From Deltaproteobacteria bacterium (GTDB lineage: Bacteria; Bdellovibrionota_C; UBA2361; OMII01): 54,555 nt of DNA. Positions within the stretch are counted from its first letter, which is position 1; every line of letters begins with the position of its first letter. The notes beneath the pieces were generated by a model. It was given only the letters and a program-made list of their open reading frames with translations, was not told where the DNA came from and did no database searches. A program made the position numbers and the translations under genes. Below, in pieces: positions 17,123 through 26,502 of this stretch. Location of the stretch: assembly GCA_947491545.1 (NCBI GenBank), contig CANLJX010000004.1, positions 1-54,555 of the forward strand, in the 5' to 3' direction.

Positions 17123-18835
17123 TTAGGTCGGGCGCAGGATTACGAAGAGGACGTCGAGTTTGAAGTCTAGGTTGAGTGTGAGGGGTTCTGTTCGGACTTC
17201 CTTGGTGAAGCCGGGGAACTCTTGTGTTGCGATAGGGTCTCCGACTGAGGCGACGATGATCCCTGGCTGGCGAGGTTGAGCAGCTGTTGGCATGGCATCC
17301 TTCGCCTGCAGTCGCTGCCAGTTCGGCAGGAAGTACTGTGCGCACGGCAGGAAGCTTTCAACTCGCGGGTTGTTGAGGCGATCCATCAGCCATCCGGTCG
17401 CGTAGGGGGTTAAGCCGGACTGTTGAACGAGGCTGATCACCTTCTCTGCCACTACCTCACGGCCCATGGCCGGCCGACCGGGGGTGAAGAGCGGCTGCGT
17501 TTTGTAGGTCTCGCGAACCGAGTAGCCAACTCCGACTGCGAGCAGAATTAGCACGGTGCGTGCTACGATTGCGCGTGGCTTTGTGCGGCTTGTAAGCCAG
17601 AGGACCAAGCGCCCCATCATGAGGACGAGCGCCGGGATGATGATGAGAGCGCGGTACAGGGCTAACGGCAGCTCCGGCGATATCTTTCCGCGCATGTTGA
17701 TCGACGCCCAGATGACTGGAAGGCACCACGCGACGAGCAGAACTGGGAGCGGACCGGCACGCAGCGTTAGGGCGAACACCATCGCGATAATCGTTGGGAT
17801 AACGAACTCCTTCGGCGTAAAGATCGTTTTCGATATTGAGAATGTCATGTCCAGCGCTTGCTGAAAGTTGAAGATCATCTCGGAGAAGGTAATGAGGCGC
17901 GGCTTGATGGTGTTGGTCGTAACGAACTTGAGCGCAAGGATGATCACCACGCAGTTGATGAGCACCGCTACGAGAAGGGTGCAGAGAGATCGTTCGCCGC
18001 GCGCCCAGGCCCGGACAGCCCACAGCGCCAGGAGCATGACCAGCAGCGCCACCAGCGCCATGCCGGAAGTGAAGGAGGCTGCTAGCAGCGCCACGGCCCA
18101 CGCGGCGACGACTCCGCCGACGCTGGTTGGGCGGGCTGCAAAGAGCATCACGGCTCCGATCGCCCAAAGCCCGAAGCTCAATGAAGAGACCGCCATCTCA
18201 AACGAGCGGCTAATTGTGCAGAAGGTTGGGTAGGCGAACATTGCGGTCGCCATCAGGCCAGATACTGCCGAAGAGAAGCGGTGCTTAGAGTGGTACCGTC
18301 GGCTGCCTGCGAAGAAGAAGAGCGCGCCAAAGAGGATGGGGAAGGAGAAGCCGATACGGTATGCGACGGGAGTCGGGCCGAGGAAGAAGGTAGGAATTAG
18401 GTTAATCAGGAGCGAGCGCCCCGGATACGAAACCCAGAACACCCCGGTGTACCCGAGGTCGGGCTTCTGGAGCTCCTCAAGGGCGTACTGAAGCTCGGAG
18501 AGGGACTCTGTGTTGAGCATGCCGTACGAGCCAAGCTGGAAGAAGCAAAGCGGTACCGCTGCGGCGAGAGGCAGGAGCCCCCAAAACCCCCCGCGCCGCG
18601 CGTCTTCGGCCACGGCAATCAGGTACTCGCGGCAGAGGTACACGAAACAAAAGATGCTAAGAGCGATCCAGAGGTAACAGGCGACGATTGCAGCAATCCC
18701 GCCAACGGTGAACGCCAGCACCTCAAGCAGCGCTACAGCGATCAGCAGAAGGACTGATTCTTTTAGTCGCGCGAGGCCAGGGGCGCCCTCTCCTTGCTCG
18801 AAAGGCAGAAGGGGGCGAGCCAAAAGTTTTTTCAT
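17123..18835 (-). CDS. GT-C-like polytopic membrane protein
   Basis: A 570-residue protein with a hydrophobic start (residues about 25-65), at least ten further membrane-like segments, and a soluble tail of about 120 residues. The first loop carries NTESLSELQYALEELQKPDLGYTG, an acidic region in the place where GT-C enzymes keep their catalytic Asp/Glu, although it is not a textbook motif. A good GGAG precedes the ATG by eight bases. It lies 45 bases downstream of the similar gene at 18881, so both are probably on one transcript. Assignment as a glycosyltransferase rests on architecture and neighbours. Confidence 0.65.
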   Translation of the reverse strand: MKKLLARPLLPFEQGEGAPGLARLKESVLLLIAVALLEVLAFTVGGIAAIVACYLWIALSIFCFVYLCREYLIAVAEDARRGGFWGLLPLAAAVPLCFFQLGSYGMLNTESLSELQYALEELQKPDLGYTGVFWVSYPGRSLLINLIPTFFLGPTPVAYRIGFSFPILFGALFFFAGSRRYHSKHRFSSAVSGLMATAMFAYPTFCTISRSFEMAVSSLSFGLWAIGAVMLFAARPTSVGGVVAAWAVALLAASFTSGMALVALLVMLLALWAVRAWARGERSLCTLLVAVLINCVVIILALKFVTTNTIKPRLITFSEMIFNFQQALDMTFSISKTIFTPKEFVIPTIIAMVFALTLRAGPLPVLLVAWCLPVIWASINMRGKISPELPLALYRALIIIPALVLMMGRLVLWLTSRTKPRAIVARTVLILLAVGVGYSVRETYKTQPLFTPGRPAMGREVVAEKVISLVQQSGLTPYATGWLMDRLNNPRVESFLPCAQYFLPNWQRLQAKDAMPTAAQPRQPGIIVASVGDPIATQEFPGFTKEVRTEPLTLNLDFKLDVLFVILRPT

Positions 18836-18880
18836 GAGAAGCGCTCCACTCTAGGGCTTTGCGCGCCCGCGCTAAGCCGT

Positions 18881-20173
18881 CTACAGGTTCGGGAAGTCGG
18901 TGTAGTCTTGGAAGTACGCGCTCATCGAGTCATACGAGATGATTGCCACTCCGAGCCACAAAATAATGTACGGAAGCCACTTGAACTTCTCTGGAAGGTA
19001 GCGCGACACGAAGTCGAGCGGGACGCATGCGCCAAGAATTGCGATAAAGAGGTCAGCGGGAATGCCGAGCAGCATACGGTTGCGCGTAATCCCGGTGGTG
19101 ACGAGCAGCGGCAGCCAGGCCATGATCGACCACAACGGCAGCATGAGGTAACGCTGCTTCGAGCGCGCGTTGAAGAGGCAGCTCAAGACCCCAAGCGCCA
19201 TGCACACAAGGATCACGTGGTGCATCGGATGCAGGAAGCCCTTGCGCTCCCGCACGAAGTAGCGGTGGTTATAGAAGCGTGTTCCGCGTGAGTAGAACTC
19301 GGAAAGCTCGCCCAGTCGCTGAGGAATCATCTCGCCCATCACGCCGCTAAGCCGGTGCTGGGGCTGTATCGACTCTGCCTCAAACCCTTCGCCAACGGTC
19401 TTGTCGGTGATCAGGAACTGCTCGCCACGTGCCGAGATAAACACGAGCGCCTCTTCGATTTTGCCGCCTTTGGTGAGCGCCAGCCCGAGCCCAATCAGCA
19501 GCGCGGCGGTGGCCGCAGCCGGCAGCAGGTTGGGCTTCCTGAACTCTTTCCGGAAAAGGAAGCGGTATGCGATCGGAATCAGCCCGACGACACACAGGTA
19601 GCGCACGGTGGAGTAGAAAAACGGCACCATGAACAAGCAGATTGCCAGCGGGATCCACGAACGGCGGCGACCTTCAAACGCTACCGAAAAGCCGAACAGT
19701 ACAATCGCCAGCTCGAGCGCGAGCGTGGGCCCGATGTATCCGCCGGTTCGGCCAAACGTCATCGTGTACTGGCTCGCACCGAGCAGGACGCCAGAGACAA
19801 ATGCCAGGTCTGGACGGAAGAACCTCCGGACGATCTCGGCCATGAGCACTGGAGCGAGGGCTGTCAGCAGCACGCACGGGAAGCGGTAGCCGAAGAAGCT
19901 CGTGCCGAAGATTGCGTGGCTCGCCTTGATCAGAAGGAACCAGAACGGCGCATTGACCGACTGGTTGCTGTCGTTTGGCCGCATGCTTAGGGTTTCGTGG
20001 ATGATGAAGCTCCACTCGCGCTCGAAGTTCGGGAGGTAGAAGTTTACCCACTCCTCGAACAGCTCAAGCTTGGCTGGGAGGGAGTTGAGCGAGATGCAGT
20101 AGACGCAGAAGAAGAGCAGGTAGAGAGCGATGTTCTCGATTGCGCGACGGTGCCTGGTGAAGAAGTTGGGCAT
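18881..20173 (-). CDS. GT-C-like polytopic membrane glycosyltransferase
   Basis: A 430-residue membrane protein (start ATG 20173, with GAAGGG upstream; an in-frame TTG at 20197 is less likely). The first periplasmic loop has LFEEWVNFYLPNFEREW and NAPFWFLLIKASHAIFG. The second resembles the P-P-x-x-Y/F-H-x-x-L-K-segment of ArnT/PMT proteins, where the nearby Glu residues are catalytic. The gene is upstream of and colinear with the gene at 17123. Substrates are unknown. Confidence 0.7.
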   Translation of the reverse strand: MPNFFTRHRRAIENIALYLLFFCVYCISLNSLPAKLELFEEWVNFYLPNFEREWSFIIHETLSMRPNDSNQSVNAPFWFLLIKASHAIFGTSFFGYRFPCVLLTALAPVLMAEIVRRFFRPDLAFVSGVLLGASQYTMTFGRTGGYIGPTLALELAIVLFGFSVAFEGRRRSWIPLAICLFMVPFFYSTVRYLCVVGLIPIAYRFLFRKEFRKPNLLPAAATAALLIGLGLALTKGGKIEEALVFISARGEQFLITDKTVGEGFEAESIQPQHRLSGVMGEMIPQRLGELSEFYSRGTRFYNHRYFVRERKGFLHPMHHVILVCMALGVLSCLFNARSKQRYLMLPLWSIMAWLPLLVTTGITRNRMLLGIPADLFIAILGACVPLDFVSRYLPEKFKWLPYIILWLGVAIISYDSMSAYFQDYTDFPNL

Positions 20174-20313
20174 GAGCTGAGTTCCCTTCGGGAGCAAAAG
20201 ACGAGGGAAAAACCCCCGCCTATCAAACGCTGGTTTGAAAACCGGCGAGGGCGGACAGTAAAACTAAAACACGAACGATTGCAGGCTGCAATCCGATAAG
20301 ACTTTAGATGTGG

Positions 20314-20380
20314 CTAGTGCCTTGTTCGAGGCTGCCACGTCGTTAGGTGAAGAAACTTTCTAAACGAGGCACTAGTTTTT
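20314..20380 (+). terminator. terminator-like stem on the plus strand without an upstream plus-strand gene
   Basis: A 13-bp stem with arms 20314-20326 and 20363-20375 and one G-T pair is followed directly by TTTTT. Both neighbouring genes are on the minus strand, so this would end a plus-strand transcript such as a small RNA. The loop is large (36 bases), which weakens the terminator reading. Confidence 0.4.
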
Positions 20381-20444
20381 CATAGTCGAGCAAGCTGCTC
20401 TGTTTTTTGGGGGAGGGGATGCTGTTGCTTGTTCGGGAGTTCCG

Positions 20445-20503
20445 CTGAGCGCTGCGGAGCCGCAGCCGGAACCGGAGCCGTTACCGGGGCCGATCCCGGT
20501 TAG
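20445..20503. repeat. CCGGNN hexamer-type GC-rich block
   Basis: TTCCGCTGAGCGCTGCGGAG, continuing into GCCGCAGCCGGAACCGG, is the reverse complement of the core at 33056-33089 and 33470-33510. It directly abuts the stop of the minus-strand gene at 20504. Confidence 0.7.
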
Positions 20504-22210
20504 CTAGTCGAAGCAGAAGTCGTCGAAGGTGACCTTGCGCCGTTCGTAGTCGGCGGATTCCATCTCCAGCATCATCGGGAAGTTGGAATTGACCGTAAAG
20601 AATTCGATGCGGATAGGGTAGCGCCCGGGCGCAGGGAAGGAGACTTCGCGCTCAGACGAAACTCGCCACTCGTGCCCGATCCACTTATTGACGAGGAGGA
20701 TCCCATCGACCGAGAAGCGCACGTTACCTTGGCCGAGGACGAAGAACCTGTAGCGGCCCTCCTTTGGTATGGAGACGAACCCTTCGTAGACACCTCCCAG
20801 CCCCTCTTTGCTCCCCGGTGCTATCTGAGCAAGGGTGGGAGGGCTGAACTCATGGAAGGGGATATCTGCTTGCGGGGCTCCTGCCTGCACGGTGAGGGCT
20901 GAGTCAGTGAAGTAGGTTCTCTTGGCCCCTTTGGTTGCGCATGCGATCTCGGTGCGGGGCGCAGAGGCGCTCGGCGTAAAGTTCAAGGCGAGCGGAGCCC
21001 CGTTCACCAGCACCACCCAGACGTTACTTAGGTAGGTCGTGGCGAGCAGCAGCGCAACAATAACGAGCGAAGGCACCTTGCTGCGCACCAAGAGCATTGT
21101 GCCCATGAGCAGCAGCGAGCACACGCCAGAGCCTACGAGGTCCCAGTCGATGTAGGGACCGTAGTCAAACTCCCACAGGAAGAGGTAGCCGATGTCTGCG
21201 GCCAGGTAGCCTAGGCACCAAACCGCGAAAGTGGTCGGCTTGAGCCACATCGTGAAGACGCGCACCAGGCCGAGCGGAGCGATAAAGCCGCCAAATATGA
21301 GCAAGGAGCGAACGATTGGCTGCCAGTGCTCTCTGCCGAACATCTGGTCGAGGGGGACGAACATTTGGCGGTTTCCGCCGCCGGTGACGTTGCCGAGGTG
21401 TCCGCCGCTGATCATGTTGAAGTCAAAGATGAAGATGTAAGCCACAACGACAGCGATGAATCCGAAGAATGCGAGAGCTCCAACGGTCGCGCGACTCAGG
21501 CGCTGTAGCACCGTTCCGGCTGGCAGGAGGCAGCCGAAGGCGAGCGCGGGGAATAGAAATGAGGCTCTGCCGTGGAGCAGTGCGGCGAGCGCGAGTGCAA
21601 CCGAGCACTTCACAACGTTTGCCATCGTCGGGCGCTGAAGGAAGGATATTGAGAGCAGCACCCAGAGCTGCTCAGCCGGGAGCGAGAGGGGCGGGTTCTC
21701 GATGTAGCCGTAAAAGAGGAACGCTACGCCCGCCGTCAGGAATGCCAGCCGGTGCAGGAGGCGGCGGTTGGGAGAGAGATCAGGGTACAGCGCGAGGGAG
21801 ATCTTGGCAACGAAGAGCAGGTAGAAGAATCCCGCGACGCGGCTCGTAAGCGCCACGGCATCTTTGGCTCCGATGTTGAAGGGCTCGTGCAGGAAGCGGA
21901 AGAACCAGTAGTGGCTCCAGGTCGCAAGTGGCTCGCTCATGTGGTAGCGGGCCCGCACTCCGTCCAGAACCTGGCCGGAGTCTCCGAGCGAGTCTTGGAA
22001 GGTAAAGAGGAAGAACGGCAGAGAATGGGTAAGCGCGAAGATAATTGGCCTGTCGGTGAAGCGTGCCCAGCGAGACGAGAGACTTAGGAGGCAGAGAATA
22101 ACGAGGGGCAGACAGGCGAACGCAAAGCCAGGCGCATCCGGCCTAGCCAGTTCTAGTCCGCGCGCGACTACGGCTTGCGGCTGCTGAGGGATCCAGTCGA
22201 ACAGAAACAT
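20504..22210 (-). CDS. GT-C-like membrane protein with C-terminal PA14-like domain
   Basis: The 568-residue protein has a polytopic N-terminal part (to about residue 400) with an acidic first loop (GDSGQVLDGVRARYHMSE). The last roughly 97 residues resemble a PA14-type carbohydrate-binding domain: GVYEGFVSIPKEGRYRF, then VRFSVDGILLVNKW and FPAPGRYPIRIEFF. These are the three sequence hallmarks of that fold. A PA14 domain would face the periplasm and could hold a glycan acceptor. AAGG precedes the ATG by nine bases. It follows the acyltransferase gene by 47 bases on the same strand. Confidence 0.75.
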   Translation of the reverse strand: MFLFDWIPQQPQAVVARGLELARPDAPGFAFACLPLVILCLLSLSSRWARFTDRPIIFALTHSLPFFLFTFQDSLGDSGQVLDGVRARYHMSEPLATWSHYWFFRFLHEPFNIGAKDAVALTSRVAGFFYLLFVAKISLALYPDLSPNRRLLHRLAFLTAGVAFLFYGYIENPPLSLPAEQLWVLLSISFLQRPTMANVVKCSVALALAALLHGRASFLFPALAFGCLLPAGTVLQRLSRATVGALAFFGFIAVVVAYIFIFDFNMISGGHLGNVTGGGNRQMFVPLDQMFGREHWQPIVRSLLIFGGFIAPLGLVRVFTMWLKPTTFAVWCLGYLAADIGYLFLWEFDYGPYIDWDLVGSGVCSLLLMGTMLLVRSKVPSLVIVALLLATTYLSNVWVVLVNGAPLALNFTPSASAPRTEIACATKGAKRTYFTDSALTVQAGAPQADIPFHEFSPPTLAQIAPGSKEGLGGVYEGFVSIPKEGRYRFFVLGQGNVRFSVDGILLVNKWIGHEWRVSSEREVSFPAPGRYPIRIEFFTVNSNFPMMLEMESADYERRKVTFDDFCFD

Positions 22211-22257
22211 GAAGAAACCTTACACCAGACGCGCATGTGTGGCAGTTCTAAAAATGA

Positions 22258-24270
22258 CTATTGCGGGAACATCACATCAGCCAGTTTCGAAACGAAGTAC
22301 GTTGCAGCGGGTGGGTTAAGGTGCCCGTCGTCGTATACGAGGAGCCCCTTGGGAGAATCGTCCATGCGGGTAAGGCAGCTCTTGCCCGAGTCGTCTTCAC
22401 AAAAATAGCTCTGAGGTGAAATGTAGGTGTATCCTATGGAGCGCACAAGCTCGGCCATGCGAGCATCCAGATTCCGTATGGTCGTGTTTAGGTTGGTTGC
22501 TGGAATTGGCAAGTACCTCGGCGGCATGGTTCCTGTTTGTTTGATGTGGGACTGCAGCACAGTAGCCAGTGCAGGTTCCCAGCGCATTAGAGGGCCGATG
22601 ACGATTATTTTTGTGCCTGGCACGGTCGACCGGAGGGTGTCCAGTTGATTGCGAAGTGCTGCAAGAACGGCATCTGGAGTTTTTGGAGAAACATAGGTGG
22701 CGCTCACCCACGCAGCTGCGAGGATCAGTATGTCAGGTTTGGCTGTCCGCACATGCGAAAGAATATCATTGTTTATGAGTGCGCAGTTCTTCCTGACGTT
22801 TGACACGGCATCGGCAAGCGGCGGGCAGCCCGACTGAGTCATCTCAGCAAAGCCGAAGGCGAATTTGCTCTTGAGGTCTCGAAAGCCTGGATAAAGGGCG
22901 GCCGCGTAGGAATCGCCCCAGAGAAATACGAGAGGTCGGGATTGTTCGATGCAAGATTCTGGATGAGCGCTAGCTTCCCAGTCCTGAATGTAGCAGCTAC
23001 CTGTTCGTAGCTCTTTAAGCCAGCTCTGGACAGAAGTTGGTTGGGTGAGGAAAGGGGCGGCCTGCTCTAGCTTGGAGCCCCTCACGAAGCCGCGCTGTTG
23101 CTCCGTGAGGAATCCGAGCCCACCGAGGCCGAACACCGCGGCTGCCAGAGCAGCGGAGGTGGCCCAGCTCCGACGCCGGTGTCGAAGCGGCTTCTCAACG
23201 AAGGCGTACGTGCCCCAAGCGAGAAGAACGCTCGCCCCAACGATTGCTGCTCCCACGCCCGGAAAGACGAAGCCTTGCAGCTTGATGAAGGCGAGCGAGA
23301 AGATCGGCCAGTGCCAGAGGTAGAGTGGGTAGCTGATAAGTCCCACTCCTACCATTAGTCGCCGGCTCAGGATGAGCGAGTTGAGCCCCGAGTTCGGGCT
23401 GCACAGCAGCAGGATAGCGGTGGCTCCCGCTGGAAGGAGAGCGTAGGCACCGGGAAAGGGGGTCGAGCGGCTGAAGGTGATGAAAGTTGCTACGAGCGCT
23501 GCCACGCTCAGGGTTGAGAGAAGGTCAGCGAGCGGTCCCTGTAAGCTAAAACCCCTGCGCACGATGTTCCCCACCACTGCGCCTAGCAGCAGCTCCCAGA
23601 ACCGGCTGAGGGGGTTGTAGAAAGCGGCGGTTGGTTCGCCGGCAGTTAGCCAGACGCTGAACGCGAAGCTCGCCAGCCCCAGGGGAGCAGCGATCCAGGA
23701 AAACGGCAGCCGCAATCTCCACCAGGCGGCGAGGATGAGGGGCCAGACGAGGTAGAACTGCTCCTCGATGCTGAGCGACCAGAGGTGCAGGAGTGGCTTG
23801 CGCTCCACTGCGATGTCGAAGTATCCGCCCTCGTTCCAGAGCGAGAAATTCGAGAAGAAGAATGCGCCTGCTAGCGTGTGCTTCCCGAGACGGGCAAACT
23901 CATCCCAGAAAAGGAGGGCCCAGCCGGCGACCAGCGTAGCCGCCAGCACTAGGGCGAGTGCCGGGAAGATGCGCATGATGCGGCGCCGGTAGAAGTCGAG
24001 GTAGCTGAACTGGCCCTCGGAGAGCCCATCCCAGATAATTCGGCTGATGAGAAAGCCCGATATGACGAAGAAGATGTCAACTCCGACGAAGCCCCCCGGC
24101 AGCCAGTTCGGGAACACGTGGAAGAGGACCACGCTCGCTACAGCGATGGCACGAAGACCGTCGACGTCCCGTCGGTACTTAAGGCTACTCGCGTTGTGGT
24201 CGCGAGGCTGCGACTCCTGCCCCTGAAGGGGCGCGGTTGTGGCAGCATTTTTGGAAGAGAGGGAGGTCAT
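22258..24270 (-). CDS. acyltransferase-3 / SGNH fused O-acetyltransferase (OafA-like)
   Basis: A 670-residue protein (start ATG 24270; an in-frame start exists six codons upstream). Residues about 35-370 form the acyltransferase-3 membrane domain with the signature YRRDVDGLRAIAV, then FFVISGFLI, FYRRRIMRIFPAL and LWSLSIEEQFYLVWP. The C-terminal part is an SGNH hydrolase-like domain with the nucleophile motif LWGDSYAAAL and the catalytic DDGHLN near the end. Such proteins O-acetylate sugars of O-antigen or other surface glycans. It sits inside the glycan locus, divergent from the gene at 24537. Confidence 0.92.
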   Translation of the reverse strand: MTSLSSKNAATTAPLQGQESQPRDHNASSLKYRRDVDGLRAIAVASVVLFHVFPNWLPGGFVGVDIFFVISGFLISRIIWDGLSEGQFSYLDFYRRRIMRIFPALALVLAATLVAGWALLFWDEFARLGKHTLAGAFFFSNFSLWNEGGYFDIAVERKPLLHLWSLSIEEQFYLVWPLILAAWWRLRLPFSWIAAPLGLASFAFSVWLTAGEPTAAFYNPLSRFWELLLGAVVGNIVRRGFSLQGPLADLLSTLSVAALVATFITFSRSTPFPGAYALLPAGATAILLLCSPNSGLNSLILSRRLMVGVGLISYPLYLWHWPIFSLAFIKLQGFVFPGVGAAIVGASVLLAWGTYAFVEKPLRHRRRSWATSAALAAAVFGLGGLGFLTEQQRGFVRGSKLEQAAPFLTQPTSVQSWLKELRTGSCYIQDWEASAHPESCIEQSRPLVFLWGDSYAAALYPGFRDLKSKFAFGFAEMTQSGCPPLADAVSNVRKNCALINNDILSHVRTAKPDILILAAAWVSATYVSPKTPDAVLAALRNQLDTLRSTVPGTKIIVIGPLMRWEPALATVLQSHIKQTGTMPPRYLPIPATNLNTTIRNLDARMAELVRSIGYTYISPQSYFCEDDSGKSCLTRMDDSPKGLLVYDDGHLNPPAATYFVSKLADVMFPQ

Positions 24271-24536
24271 GGTGCGCGCTCGGTACACTGAAGTCTCTTT
24301 GGTGCTGTCCTGCCGAGGTTCGGCTGGGACCTGCAGCGAGTTGCACCGACGCTTTAGCGGCGCCAGAAGGAAGCTACTCCGGACGTTCGCTTAAGTTCAG
24401 TATGGAGGTGCCACTTTGTCAATGCCCGTTGGGATCTTGGGGGCTCCAGACCGGCATTTTCCGGGCTGATGCGGGGCTGCATTTCTGATTATACTTCGAC
24501 GGTGCAAAGCGCACGCTAAGCTTTACAGGAGCTGTG

Positions 24537-26501
24537 ATGAACGGTCTTAAGAGTCTTTGGTTTAGGCTGGCGGTTTGGGTAGCCGTGGTGTGCCTCGTTG
24601 TTGGCGTTGCTTGGCTTGAGGGCAACCCGCGCTCAGCTCTCGGCGGCTACTTCTGGGCACTGCTCGGCGCCGGGTTAGTGGTGTGTTTGCCGGCCTCAGT
24701 TCGTTGCGGTGATCCCTCACGATTTGAGTGGCGGCTTGGCATGGGGCTCTCTCTTGCAGGGGTTCTCGCCTTAGCCGTGAGCATCATTAGCTACGTCGTC
24801 GGCACCCCGCGTGCTCAGATGGGGACGTATCCCCTTCTGCCGATGTGGCTAGCTGCAGCAGCTCTCGTGATTCTCGCTGCATTCTGTTTCGATCGCATCA
24901 AAGGAAATTCAATTCCACTGCCGCCTCGCAACGAGGTGCTCTTCTGTCTCGGTTTGTTCGTCGTGGCGATCGTTTTGCGCACCGTAGGCGTGCCGACACT
25001 TGTTGCGGACGAAGCCCTGCACGCCGTGAAGGTGCTCTTTATCCCAGTCACCAAGGATCCGCCAATCCTTGGCGCCTTGATGGAGGACGGCTATCCGCAC
25101 GTGCTTCTCCACGCATTTGCGGTTCTGCACGCGAAGACTGCAGCGGTCTTTAGCATCATCGATCTGCTCAAGTGGTTCTCGTACATCTGCTCCGCGCTCT
25201 CGATTGTGCTCTGGTATGCAGTTGTCAGGATGTACTCTGGACGGCTCGTTGCGGCATCAGCGTCTCTGCTCCTTGTCTGCTTTGGCTGGCATTGGGTGAA
25301 CTCGCGCTTCGGATACGCCTACCCCCCGGACCTTGCGGTTATCGCTCTCGCTGTTCTGGCCCTAGTGCTCGCCCTCCGAACGGGCAGCGTAATGGCGGCA
25401 GCGGTTGCGGGAGTTTCACTGGCTGCGGGATTCCTGCTCCAGAAATCGGGCCTCCTGCTCGTGCCTTTCCTCGGGTACATCGGCCTAGAGGCGCTCCTTT
25501 CTGCTCCCAAGGAGAAGAGGCGCCCGGTGCTCGTGGCGGGGGCCGTGCTTCTTGCAGCCTTCTGCGTTGCGTACGAGCCGGTGCTGATAGAGCACGCAAC
25601 GGGAACCTACTCGATGCCTCTCCAAGAACGCGCGATGCGCGAGCGAGCCGAGGTGCTCCCGAGGCTAGGCTACACGCAGACGAGTGCGCTGGGTTTCATG
25701 ATTTACGATGCGTTCAAGCAGTTCCAGGTGGCGATGCACGACTTCCCCCGGCATGCGTTCCGCCCGAATTCACCACTGCTCGATCCGATCTTCTCTGGGC
25801 TCTTTACCATCGGATTCGTCTACTGCCTTGTGAATATCCGCCGCTCGTCGGCAGCCCGTCTCTGCCTGCTGGGGCTCTTTGTATTTATCCTTCCGATGGC
25901 GTTTAGCTTCCCAGTGAACGACGACCAGCGCGGGTTGGCGCGCCGCATGCTCGGCACATCCTTCTTCCTGTCGTGGATCGCCGCCCTCGGAGCCGTTGCG
26001 CTCGTTGCGCGCCTCTGCCAGAAGCGCACCGCCACTATCGCGGTTGTAGGGCTGTGTGTGGCATCGGCGCTTATCAACGTTTGGCACTACATGACTGTCT
26101 ATTCTCAAGCGGCTGGTTTCGATTGGTACTCCTCAGGGATTAGGGGAGTGCAGTCTGCGGCGATGGTGGAGCTAGCTCTCGCCGCTGAAGCCGACGGGGT
26201 GCCAACCATCGTGCTTGAGGCCCCAGAGGCCTCGCTGCTTAGTCTGCCGGACAACGTTGTGCGGAAGTCAGCAGGCTTCGTAAAGGTGAACTCTGCAGGG
26301 GAAATTCGCAGCGCTCTAGCCTCGAAGCCAGGAGTGATGCAGCTCGTGATTATCCCGTGGGACACGGCGGCGATGCCTCGTGACTCGCAAGCTGTTGTGC
26401 AGGAGCTTTCAGACGTGATTCCGCCGTACCTGTGGCTCGCCGGACGTGGAGACCAGGACGGAATGCCGATGCTGCGTTACGCATTCGTTAGGGCGCGGTA
26501 G
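24537..26501 (+). CDS. GT-C-like polytopic membrane glycosyltransferase
   Basis: A 654-residue membrane protein with at least ten hydrophobic segments and a soluble C-terminal domain of about 120 residues. The first large loop has LVADEALHAVKVLFIPVTKDPP, with the D-E pair expected for GT-C enzymes that use polyprenyl-phosphate sugars. AGGAG lies six bases before the ATG, with a GTG one codon further upstream as a possible alternative. It is convergent with the GT2 gene, the two stops being one base apart. Its likely role is periplasm-facing addition of a sugar supplied by the neighbouring GT2 enzyme, which is inference from proximity. Confidence 0.75.
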   Translation: MNGLKSLWFRLAVWVAVVCLVVGVAWLEGNPRSALGGYFWALLGAGLVVCLPASVRCGDPSRFEWRLGMGLSLAGVLALAVSIISYVVGTPRAQMGTYPLLPMWLAAAALVILAAFCFDRIKGNSIPLPPRNEVLFCLGLFVVAIVLRTVGVPTLVADEALHAVKVLFIPVTKDPPILGALMEDGYPHVLLHAFAVLHAKTAAVFSIIDLLKWFSYICSALSIVLWYAVVRMYSGRLVAASASLLLVCFGWHWVNSRFGYAYPPDLAVIALAVLALVLALRTGSVMAAAVAGVSLAAGFLLQKSGLLLVPFLGYIGLEALLSAPKEKRRPVLVAGAVLLAAFCVAYEPVLIEHATGTYSMPLQERAMRERAEVLPRLGYTQTSALGFMIYDAFKQFQVAMHDFPRHAFRPNSPLLDPIFSGLFTIGFVYCLVNIRRSSAARLCLLGLFVFILPMAFSFPVNDDQRGLARRMLGTSFFLSWIAALGAVALVARLCQKRTATIAVVGLCVASALINVWHYMTVYSQAAGFDWYSSGIRGVQSAAMVELALAAEADGVPTIVLEAPEASLLSLPDNVVRKSAGFVKVNSAGEIRSALASKPGVMQLVIIPWDTAAMPRDSQAVVQELSDVIPPYLWLAGRGDQDGMPMLRYAFVRAR

Positions 26502-26502
26502 C

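Larger units (their letters stand above)
20174..20503. other. 330-bp gap with hairpins and a GC-rich repeat
   Basis: The gap holds a GATTGCA-GGC-TGCAATC hairpin (about 20276-20292) and a stem CTAGTGCCTTGTT/AACGAGGCACTAG followed by TTTTT. At 20445-20503 it holds a GC-rich block containing GCGCTGCGGAGCCGCAGCCGG. No protein gene is visible. Confidence 0.6.

Noticed and set aside
25172-25906. 244-codon plus-strand frame inside the GT-C gene at 24537
   Set aside because: It is a second frame of the same strand in GC-rich DNA. The larger frame has the membrane pattern and ribosome-binding site.
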